Source of the DNA: an uncultured Clostridia bacterium
GTDB taxonomy: Bacteria > Bacillota > Clostridia > Oscillospirales > Oscillospiraceae
NCBI GenBank assembly: GCA_947307255.1
Contig: CAMZIO010000009.1
Span: 1-53,438 of the forward strand
Length of the DNA stretch: 53,438 nt
Direction of reading: 5' to 3'
In this document: positions 7,792 to 14,623 of the stretch, one piece after another
Position numbering within the stretch: the first letter of the stretch is position 1
Layout of the letters: each line of letters starts with the position of its first letter
The notes under the pieces: generated by a model
The model's database searches: none
Told to the model about the DNA's origin: nothing
What the model saw: only the letters and a program-made list of their open reading frames with translations
Translations under genes and position numbers: made by a program

Positions 7792-9414
7792 TCAGCGGAG
7801 GCTCCAGCTTCCGCACTCCAGATACCGGTCGGCGCAGGCGTGGGCGTTTTGGACGATTTGCTCGTCAAAGCCGAGCAGACGGAGCAGATTGATGGCATTG
7901 CGCGTCGTGGCCTTGCCCTCCCGTACGCGGTAGTCAAACTGCATACTTTCCCGGCCGACATGCTCTTCAAAATGGAACATACGGAACGAGCCGGACAGAA
8001 GCTCGCACAGCTCGATATCGTGCGTGGCGGCAAGGCAGATCGTGCCGCCGTCCGAAAGCGCTTGCAGCACCTCGCTTGAGGCGGCGATCCGCTCGACCGT
8101 GTTGGTGCCGCGCAGGACCTCGTCGACCACGCACAGGAGGGGGGAGGGAGCCTTCGACGCATCCAGAATGCGCTTGAGCGAGCGCGTTTCCACGATATAA
8201 TAACTCTCTCCGGCCAGAAGATCGTCATTCAGCGCCATGGAGGTGAGTACGCGGAAGGCGTTTGCCGCATACGACTGCGCCAGCACGGTGCAAATGCTTT
8301 GCGCCATGATTGCGGCCAGTGCGGCGGTTTTCAGATAGGTGGACTTGCCGGACGCGTTGGAGCCGGTAATCAAGATAGAGCGTTCGGTGATCAGATCGTT
8401 CGCAACCGGATCGCTCAGCAGGGGATGGATCAGCGCGGCTGCGTGGATGGCCGCGGGAGCCTTTGCGTCAAAGCGCAGCGCAGGCTCGACGTAGGAATCG
8501 ACGCTGGCGCGGTAGGACGCGACGGAGATCGCCGCGTCCAGCCGGCCCAGATGCTCATGGATCGTGAGCACGTCGTCGCGGCAGCGCCCCAGCTTATTCT
8601 TCAAAAACTCATAGGTGATCAGATCCAGCAGCGTGATCGAGAGCACGATGTCCTCCAGACCACCGTTGTTCGCGGCGGCGGTTACGCCGCCGGTACGGAT
8701 GACGGATTGCAGACGATCAAGGCTTTCGTAGGCGGGGCGCAGATGGGCGTCCAGCTCCGCGTCGTGAAGCGCGCGCAGCCGACGCATGGCAAAGATCATG
8801 CTCACGCCGTAATTGACCGTGTCGAAGTCGTCCTGCGAGCGGCGTTTGCGAAACTCGTGGAGATAGAGATTCAGCGTGATCGAGAGCAGCAGACAGAGCG
8901 CCCCAAAGTGCGGACGCAGCAGCGCTGCGGCAACAGAGCAGACGAAAAACAGGAACAGCGCCAGATAGAACAGAAGTTTGCCGATTCCGTGCGCAGAGGG
9001 ATAGAAGGCGCGGCACAGGTCGGCCCGCCGCCGGCAGCCGAGCCTTGCGAGGATCAGCTCCAGCTTCAGCCGCCGCTGCGGATCGCTCTGCGCGAACTGG
9101 ATCAGCGCCCGGCGGCGCTCATAGTCCTCCGCGTCCAGCGCGGGGGTGCGCAGCATATAGTAAAGATACTGCTCGCCCGACGTGCAGCGCTTCTGGTTGA
9201 TCCGCTTGAAGACCTGATCCATGTTCAGATCGTTCCAGGTGATGTCGTCGAGCAGGAACGGATCGAGTCCGTTTTCCTGCCGAAAGTCATAGTAGGCGCG
9301 GATGTAGTCCATGTCGCCTGCGAAATAGTGCACGTCGGGGACCTTGCCGAAAGCGGTTTGCAGGCGCTGTTTCAGCTTGCGCGATCTCAAGGCGTAGGGC
9401 CCTCTTATCCGCAC
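7792..9414 (-). CDS. MutS-like ATPase with a membrane hairpin
   Basis: The 540-residue protein has a C-terminal MutS ATPase domain: Walker A GSNASGKST (351-359), Walker B ending in VVDEVLRGTN (Asp431, Glu432) and a conserved ATHD motif further on. It has a MutS core-like helical region but no mismatch-recognition domain. Two hydrophobic helices at about 146-166 and 170-186 would tether it to the membrane, which true MutS proteins lack. This matches the small MutS-related family seen in Bacillota, whose function is unknown. The predicted GTG start (9414) overlaps the upstream flavodiiron gene by ten bases; a TTG at 9390 preceded by AGAGGG is an alternative. The overlap indicates co-expression with the flavodiiron gene. 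Confidence 0.8.
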   Translation of the reverse strand: MRIRGPYALRSRKLKQRLQTAFGKVPDVHYFAGDMDYIRAYYDFRQENGLDPFLLDDITWNDLNMDQVFKRINQKRCTSGEQYLYYMLRTPALDAEDYERRRALIQFAQSDPQRRLKLELILARLGCRRRADLCRAFYPSAHGIGKLLFYLALFLFFVCSVAAALLRPHFGALCLLLSITLNLYLHEFRKRRSQDDFDTVNYGVSMIFAMRRLRALHDAELDAHLRPAYESLDRLQSVIRTGGVTAAANNGGLEDIVLSITLLDLITYEFLKNKLGRCRDDVLTIHEHLGRLDAAISVASYRASVDSYVEPALRFDAKAPAAIHAAALIHPLLSDPVANDLITERSILITGSNASGKSTYLKTAALAAIMAQSICTVLAQSYAANAFRVLTSMALNDDLLAGESYYIVETRSLKRILDASKAPSPLLCVVDEVLRGTNTVERIAASSEVLQALSDGGTICLAATHDIELCELLSGSFRMFHFEEHVGRESMQFDYRVREGKATTRNAINLLRLLGFDEQIVQNAHACADRYLECGSWSLR

Positions 9415-10571
9415 AGCTCCGCGGCAAGCGCATCGAGCTGCCTGCGCGTGTCGTCGTTCATTGCGGCAAGGATGCGCACGCCGTTTTCAGCGAAGGTGAT
9501 GTCCTTGGCATTTGCCAGCATCTCGCGCATACCCTTGGCGGCCATGGGCGCCCAGCTTCCGTTTTCGATGAAAGCGACGGTGCGGTTTTGATAATTGCGC
9601 TCAACGAGGTTTTCGATAAAGGTTTTCATCGTCGGGAATACGCCGGCATTATAGGTGGTGGCGGCGAGCACGAGCTTGCCGTAGCGGAAGGCGTCCTCTA
9701 CGTTTTCCGCCATGTCGCTGCGGGCGAGGTCAGTCAGCACGACCTTCGGGCAACCGCGCTCCTCCAGCTTCTCAGCGAGGTATGCCGCCGCCGCGGCGGT
9801 GTGGCCGTAAACCGAGGTGTAGGCGATCACGACGCCGTCGCTTTCCACGCCGTAGGACGACCAGGTGCGGTAGGTGTCAAAATAGTAGTCGATCTGCTCG
9901 CGGAGTACGGGACCGTGCAGTGCGCAGATGATCTGCACGTCCAAGCCGGAGAGCTTTTGCAGCAGCGTTTGGACTTGAGAGCCGAATTTGCCGACGATAC
10001 CGAAGTAGTAGCGGCGCGCCTCGCAAGCCCAGCCCTCCGGATCGTCGTAGTCCAGCGCGCCGAATTTGCCGAATGCGTCTGCGGAGAAGAGAACCTTGTC
10101 GGTGCTCTCGTAGCTCATCACGACCTCAGGCCAGTGGATCATGGGCGCCGTGTAGAACGTCAGCGTATGCGCGCCGAGGGCAAGCTCCGTACCCTGCACG
10201 ACGACGAGACGGCGCGCGGCAAAATCGGTGCCGTAGAACGCGGCGATCAGACGGAACGCCTGCGCCGAAGCGACGACGACGGCGTCGGGATACCGCGCGG
10301 CAAAGGCAAGAATGCTGGCGGAGTGGTCCGGCTCGACGTGATGGACGACGAGATAATCTGGCGTGCGGCCGTTAAGCGCCGCATCCAGATTGGCAAGCCA
10401 CTGCTCGGTAAATTTGGCCTCTACGGTATCCATTACGGCGGTTTTCTCGTCAAGGATTACGTAGGAATTGTACGCCATACCGTTGGGTACGTCGTATAGT
10501 CCCTCAAACAGGTCGATTTCGTGGTCGTCGACACCGACGTAGCGGATGTCTTTGGTGATGTTGTTATCCAT
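9405..10571 (-). CDS. FprA-type flavodiiron protein (A-type flavoprotein)
   Basis: The 388-residue protein joins an N-terminal metallo-beta-lactamase-like domain to a C-terminal flavodoxin domain. Diiron ligands are visible as His78, Glu80, Asp82, His83 (HVEPDH), the His of MIHWPE, the Asp of SADAFG and the His of ALHGP. The FMN loop of the flavodoxin domain is YTSVYGHTAAAA. Flavodiiron proteins reduce O2 to water and/or NO to N2O in the cytoplasm of anaerobes, with electrons from rubredoxin or F420H2. No rubredoxin gene is adjacent. AGGAGG precedes ATG 10571. Confidence 0.93.
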   Translation of the reverse strand: MDNNITKDIRYVGVDDHEIDLFEGLYDVPNGMAYNSYVILDEKTAVMDTVEAKFTEQWLANLDAALNGRTPDYLVVHHVEPDHSASILAFAARYPDAVVVASAQAFRLIAAFYGTDFAARRLVVVQGTELALGAHTLTFYTAPMIHWPEVVMSYESTDKVLFSADAFGKFGALDYDDPEGWACEARRYYFGIVGKFGSQVQTLLQKLSGLDVQIICALHGPVLREQIDYYFDTYRTWSSYGVESDGVVIAYTSVYGHTAAAAAYLAEKLEERGCPKVVLTDLARSDMAENVEDAFRYGKLVLAATTYNAGVFPTMKTFIENLVERNYQNRTVAFIENGSWAPMAAKGMREMLANAKDITFAENGVRILAAMNDDTRRQLDALAAELCG

Positions 10572-10631
10572 AACAGTCCTCCTGTAAAAAGATCCCGGCA
10601 GTCCGGAAACGGCTGCAGATTGACAGGCATG

Positions 10632-10660
10632 ATTTTACCACAGCTTTCCCGCCAATGCAA
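10632..10660 (-). promoter_or_regulatory. Promoter of the flavodiiron gene
   Basis: Read on the minus strand, TTGCAT (10655-10660) and TAAAAT (10632-10637) are separated by 17 bases. It lies about 60 bases before the start codon. Confidence 0.7.
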
Positions 10661-10848
10661 TCGTTTGCGCTGCAATTTTAAGCGGGCGGAGCGCGGCGCG
10701 CAGCCCGGCGGGGAGATGTGGCGCCCGTTTCCCGCAAGCTGCCGGTCGGGAGGCGGTGCGCCCCGGCGCAGCGGACGCGCATCTTTCACTGCGGTATCCC
10801 TGCGGACGGCGGAAAAACCGAAAAAAGGAGTGAAAAACAAAAAAACTA

Positions 10849-10877
10849 TTGACAAATTAGCTTCCGCTAACTACAAT
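10849..10877 (+). promoter_or_regulatory. Consensus promoter of the feo operon
   Basis: TTGACA (10849-10854) and TACAAT (10872-10877) have a 17-base spacer. The first palindromic operator lies entirely inside the spacer, so a bound regulator would block RNA polymerase. Confidence 0.85.
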
Positions 10878-10961
10878 GATGGTTGTTAGCCGAAGCTAAT
10901 ACTTTTTACAGAGTTATTAGCGGAGACTAATACTGTTTCTCTGGTTGTTAGCGGACGCTAA
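10857..10961 (+). promoter_or_regulatory. Array of four palindromic operators, probably an iron (DtxR/IdeR-like) regulator
   Basis: Four copies of TTAGC-N4-GCTAA occur at 10857-10870, 10886-10899, 10917-10930 (right half ACTAA) and 10948-10961. Their starts are 29, 31 and 31 bases apart, close to three helical turns, so they lie on the same DNA face. The first sits between -35 and -10, and the others lie in the transcribed leader. TTAGG-type palindromes are known for DtxR/IdeR/MntR repressors, and the location before feo genes supports iron or manganese control. Assignment to a specific regulator is inference. Positions 10680-10848 hold only GC-rich non-coding sequence. Confidence 0.75.
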
Positions 10962-11061
10962 TACCGGCTTGCCGGATGCCGGCGACCGATTGCCGGGACG
11001 GTATGGAAGCGGCGCGGGCGGCCTGCCCGGCCGGAAAGCGAAAGAGAAAGGAAGGGGTTCT

Positions 11062-11274
11062 ATGATGCCGCTGATTTTTGCAGACTCCGGGTCGGAGAAC
11101 GTCGTGCGCAAGGTCGGAGGCACGGCGGAGGTCAAACAGCATTTGGCTGATTTGGGCTTCAACGTGGGAACGCCGGTGACCGTCGTTTCTGCGATGGGCG
11201 GGAACGTCATCGTCAAGGTCAAGGAGTCCCGCGTGGCGATCAGCCGCGAGATGGCGCAAAGAATCTTCGTTTGA
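11062..11274 (+). CDS. feoA: FeoA domain protein, first copy
   Basis: The 70-residue protein is a stand-alone SH3-like FeoA domain (LADLGFNVGTPVTVVSAMGGNVIVKVKES). FeoA is a small cytoplasmic protein needed for Fe2+ import by FeoB. ATG 11062 follows GGAAGGGG and is the first codon after the operator-containing leader; a TTG far upstream would run through operators and is rejected. The stop codon lies inside the left arm of a hairpin (11268-11300). Confidence 0.9.
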   Translation: MMPLIFADSGSENVVRKVGGTAEVKQHLADLGFNVGTPVTVVSAMGGNVIVKVKESRVAISREMAQRIFV

Positions 11275-11300
11275 AAACCGCTTCGCTGGGTTTTCAAACG
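11268..11300 (+). promoter_or_regulatory. Hairpin overlapping the end of the first feoA
   Basis: A 12-bp stem (11268-11279 with 11289-11300) includes the stop codon. It lacks a T tract, so it may stabilise or process the mRNA between the two feoA genes. Confidence 0.55.
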
Positions 11301-11357
11301 AGCGGGTTTCGCTGCGCTTCCCGCACGCCTGCGGCGCACGGGCGCTCCGCGTAGAGA

Positions 11358-11444
11358 GTTTTTTCTGACGCGCATGTCGCCAGAAAAAACGATTCAACTT
11401 CTTTGCCGCCTGCGGGCGACAAACCAGAGGGGACACCCCTCTGG
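11358..11444 (+). repeat. Two further hairpins in the feoA-feoA gap
   Basis: Positions 11358-11367 pair with 11381-11390, and 11424-11432 pair with 11436-11444 around an ACA loop. The second resembles palindromes dispersed in gut Clostridia genomes as I recall them, but I cannot count copies here. No gene lies in 11275-11492. Confidence 0.5.
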
Positions 11445-11492
11445 ATACCCCAAAGGTCTGGATCAGATCATTATGAGATAGGAGGAAGAAGC

Positions 11493-11720
11493 ATGACAAC
11501 GAACCTGAAAGAGGTCAAGGTCGGCAACACCTGCAAGGTCGTGAAGCTCCACGGCGAGGGCGCAACCCGCCGCCGCATCATGGACATGGGGCTCACCAAG
11601 GGCGTCGAGGTCTACGTCCGCAAGCTGGCGCCGCTCGGCGATCCCATCGAGGTTACGGTGCGCGGCTACGAGCTGAGCATCCGCAAGGCGGACGCCGAAA
11701 TGGTCGAAGTCGAGATGTGA
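11493..11720 (+). CDS. feoA: FeoA domain protein, second copy
   Basis: The 75-residue protein is a FeoA domain with the usual core (CKVVKLHGEGATRRRIMDMGLTKGVEVYVRKLAPLGDPIEVTVRGYELSIR). It is closer to canonical FeoA than the first copy and lies directly upstream of feoB. ATG 11493 follows AGGAGGAAG. Two FeoA proteins per FeoB is common in Clostridia; whether they differ in role is unknown. Confidence 0.93.
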   Translation: MTTNLKEVKVGNTCKVVKLHGEGATRRRIMDMGLTKGVEVYVRKLAPLGDPIEVTVRGYELSIRKADAEMVEVEM

Positions 11721-11729
11721 ACACACGCC

Positions 11730-11776
11730 CCTGCCTCCACCTTTGGGGGAGGTGGCGCGAAGCGCCGGAAGGGGGT
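11730..11776 (+). repeat. Palindromic intergenic element before feoB
   Basis: A G/C-rich stretch contains GGCGC-GAA-GCGCC (11754-11766) flanked by CCTCC and GGAGG blocks. It looks like a REP-like dispersed element, but copy number cannot be assessed from one window. Confidence 0.4.
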
Positions 11777-11832
11777 ATCATTTTTTGATTGCCTGTTAGC
11801 TTAAACTGACGGCAAAGGAAGGGAGAAACATC

Positions 11833-14304
11833 ATGGAATACAGAATTGCCCTCGCGGGCAACCCCAACAGCGGCAAAACGACGCTTTTTAACGCGCTGAC
11901 GGGCTCCAACCAGTTCGTCGGCAACTGGCCGGGCGTCACGGTCGAGAAGAAGGAGGGCAAGCTCCGCAAGTTCGACGGCGTGACCGTTACCGACCTGCCT
12001 GGCATCTACTCGCTTTCCCCCTACACGTTAGAGGAGGTCGTGGCACGTAACTACCTCATTGAGGAGCGCCCCGACGCCATCCTCAACATCGTGGACGGCA
12101 CGAACCTCGAGCGCAACCTGTACTTAACGACGCAGCTCACGGAGCTGGGCATCCCCGTCGTCATCGCCATCAACATGATGGACGTGGTTCGCAAGAACGG
12201 CGACAGCATCAACATTGAAGCCCTGTCTGAAAAGCTTGGCTGTCAGATCGTTGAAATTTCCGCCCTCCGCGGCGACGGCGTGGACGCGGCGGCGGAGGCG
12301 GCGGTCGCGGCGGCGAAGGGCGGCAAGACCGTGCCGATGCATACCTTCTCCGGCCCCGTCGAGCACGCCATCGCGCACATCGAGGAGGCTGCCATTCACG
12401 GTCTTCCCGAGGAGCAGCAGCGCTGGTATGCCATCAAAATTTTCGAGAGCGACGACCAGGTGCTGGAAAAGCTGAACATCCCCACCGACACCCTCGCGCA
12501 CATCAAGACCGACATAGAGGCGGCGGAGAAGGAGCTGGACGACGACGCAGAGAGCATCATCACCAACGAGCGCTACGTCTATATTGCCGATTTGCTGAAA
12601 GGCATCTACAAGAAGAAGGGCGCGCACGAGCTGAGTGCGTCGGATAAGATCGACAAGGTCGTCACGAACCGCTGGCTCGGCCTTCCGATCTTCGCGGTCG
12701 TGATGTTCCTCATCTACTACCTCGCCATGGTGACCGTCGGCGCGAGCGCAACCGACTGGGCGAACGACGGGCTGTTTGGCGACGGCTGGCACCTGTTCGG
12801 CATCGGCTCCGCCGAGGCGGAGGAAGCCGCGGACAATTACGCCGCCGCCGTGAACGCGGTGGACGCGTTCGTCGGCTTCGACGAGGAAGCGGGCATCGAC
12901 GAGCTGAAGGCGTTTACCTCCGCCGACGCCTCAGTTGCCTACACCGTCGAGGACGAGGAAACGCTCGAACAGAGCGAGATAACGGTCTGGTTCGACGCCG
13001 TGCCCGAGGGTGTGGATGAGGAGGAGACCAACGCCATGAGCTACCGCGACGCGGTGGCGTATTTCGAGGCGAACGGCTTCGAAGAGCCAGACCCCGCCGA
13101 CTATGGCGTGTGGGTGCCCGGTATCCCCGTGCTGATCGAAGGCGCGCTGGACGCCGTCGGTTGCGCCGATTGGCTCAGCGGTCTGATCCTCGACGGCATC
13201 GTTGCGGGCGTGGGCGCGGTGCTCGGCTTCGTGCCGCAGATGCTCGTGCTGTTCTTCCTGCTCGCGTTCGTGGAAGCAAGCGGCTACATGGCGCGCGTAG
13301 CCTTCGTGCTCGACCGCGTGTTCCGCCGCTTCGGTCTTTCCGGCAAGAGCTTCATCCCCATGCTCGTCGGCACGGGCTGCGGCATCCCCGGCATCATGGC
13401 GTCGCGCACCATTGAAAATGAGCGCGACCGGCGCATGACCATCATGACCACGACGTTCATCCCCTGCGGCGCGAAGGTGCCGTTCATTGGCATGATCGCA
13501 GGCGCGCTCTTCGGCGGCAGCGCATGGATCGCCACGGGTTCGTACTTCATTGGCATGGCGGCGATCATCTGCTCCGGCGTCATCCTCAAGAAGACGAAGA
13601 TGTTCGCGGGCGAGCCGGCGCCGTTCGTCATGGAGCTGCCCGCGTACCACTGGCCGACGCTCGGCAACGTCCTGCGCAGCATGTGGGAGCGCGGCTGGAG
13701 CTTCATCAAGAAGGCGGGCACGATCATCCTGCTCTCGACCATCGTCATTTGGTTCCTCAGCCGCTTCGGCTGGGCGGACGGCGCGTTCGGGATGCTCGAA
13801 GAGGACGAGATCAGCCTGAGCATCCTGGCAAAGCTCGGAAACGCGATCGCGTGGCTGTTCATCCCGCTCGGCTGGGGCAACTGGCAGGCAACCGTTGCCT
13901 CCGTTACGGGTCTTGTGGCCAAGGAGAATATCGTCGGCACGATGGGTGTCCTCTACGGCGGCGGTGAGTCGTCTGTCTGGGCGGCTTTGGCGGCGGCGTT
14001 CACAACGGCAAGCGGCCTGAGCTTCCTCATCTTTAACCTCCTCTGCGCGCCCTGCTTCGCCGCCATCGGCGCGATCAAGCGCGAGATGAACAACCGCAAG
14101 TGGACGTGGTTTGCCATCGGCTATGAGTGCGGCTTCGCCTACGTTGTGAGCTTTGTGGTCTACCAGCTCGGCAGCGCGTTCGCGGGCACGGGCAACATCA
14201 TCGGCATCGTGCTCGCCGTTGCGGTCGTCATCGTGTTCGGCTGGCTGCTGTTCCGCCCGTACAAGGAGGCGACGAAGCTGACGGAAAACGTCAGGATTTC
14301 ATAA
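11833..14304 (+). CDS. feoB: Ferrous iron transporter FeoB
   Basis: The 823-residue protein has an N-terminal G domain with G1 GNPNSGKT (residues 8-15), G2 PGVTVEKKEG, G3 DLPG and G4 NMMD, a helical linker domain, and a membrane domain with two Gate motifs including LVGTGCGIPGIMASRT and FIPCGAKVPF. It imports Fe2+ across the cytoplasmic membrane. Between the first membrane helix and the second there is a roughly 100-residue insertion (about 325-425) that is strongly acidic and would lie outside the cell; most FeoB proteins have only a short loop here. It is transcribed with the two feoA genes upstream and the small Cys-rich gene downstream. Confidence 0.96.
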   Translation: MEYRIALAGNPNSGKTTLFNALTGSNQFVGNWPGVTVEKKEGKLRKFDGVTVTDLPGIYSLSPYTLEEVVARNYLIEERPDAILNIVDGTNLERNLYLTTQLTELGIPVVIAINMMDVVRKNGDSINIEALSEKLGCQIVEISALRGDGVDAAAEAAVAAAKGGKTVPMHTFSGPVEHAIAHIEEAAIHGLPEEQQRWYAIKIFESDDQVLEKLNIPTDTLAHIKTDIEAAEKELDDDAESIITNERYVYIADLLKGIYKKKGAHELSASDKIDKVVTNRWLGLPIFAVVMFLIYYLAMVTVGASATDWANDGLFGDGWHLFGIGSAEAEEAADNYAAAVNAVDAFVGFDEEAGIDELKAFTSADASVAYTVEDEETLEQSEITVWFDAVPEGVDEEETNAMSYRDAVAYFEANGFEEPDPADYGVWVPGIPVLIEGALDAVGCADWLSGLILDGIVAGVGAVLGFVPQMLVLFFLLAFVEASGYMARVAFVLDRVFRRFGLSGKSFIPMLVGTGCGIPGIMASRTIENERDRRMTIMTTTFIPCGAKVPFIGMIAGALFGGSAWIATGSYFIGMAAIICSGVILKKTKMFAGEPAPFVMELPAYHWPTLGNVLRSMWERGWSFIKKAGTIILLSTIVIWFLSRFGWADGAFGMLEEDEISLSILAKLGNAIAWLFIPLGWGNWQATVASVTGLVAKENIVGTMGVLYGGGESSVWAALAAAFTTASGLSFLIFNLLCAPCFAAIGAIKREMNNRKWTWFAIGYECGFAYVVSFVVYQLGSAFAGTGNIIGIVLAVAVVIVFGWLLFRPYKEATKLTENVRIS

Positions 14305-14334
14305 GCGAAACGTCTTTTGGAAAGGAGCGATCGC

Positions 14335-14481
14335 ATGGGTACTTTTATTGTGGCACTCTTTTTGCTTGGCGTCGTTGCAGCGATTGTCGGCTCTCTCGTT
14401 CGCAACAAAAAGCGCGGAAAATCCTCCTGCGGTTGCAGCGCCTGCTCCGGCTGCGCGATGAACGGCAAATGCCGGCGTTGA
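14335..14481 (+). CDS. FeoB-associated Cys-rich membrane protein
   Basis: This short gene encodes 48 residues: an N-terminal transmembrane helix (about 3-21), a basic NKKRGK segment, and a Cys-rich tail with the pattern CGCSACSGC followed by a final Cys. It matches the FeoB-associated Cys-rich membrane protein family. AAAGGAG (14321-14327) precedes ATG 14335. It is the last gene of the feo operon and may bind iron or an Fe-S cluster and modulate FeoB; that role is an inference. Confidence 0.88.
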   Translation: MGTFIVALFLLGVVAAIVGSLVRNKKRGKSSCGCSACSGCAMNGKCRR

Positions 14482-14573
14482 AACCGCAAATGGGAATGCG
14501 CCTGCGTATAAACGCTGAAACAAAACGACTGTAAAGCAACACCACTTTATGGAATTTTTGTCAGTTGGAGCGA

Positions 14574-14608
14574 AAAAAGCTCCGCCGCAATCTGCGGCGG
14601 AGCTTTTT
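14574..14608. terminator. Bidirectional terminator between feo operon and ygfK
   Basis: A 16-bp stem (14574-14589 with 14593-14608) has A5 on the left and T5 on the right. Confidence 0.9.
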
Positions 14609-14623
14609 GCTGTGTCGGTCAGC

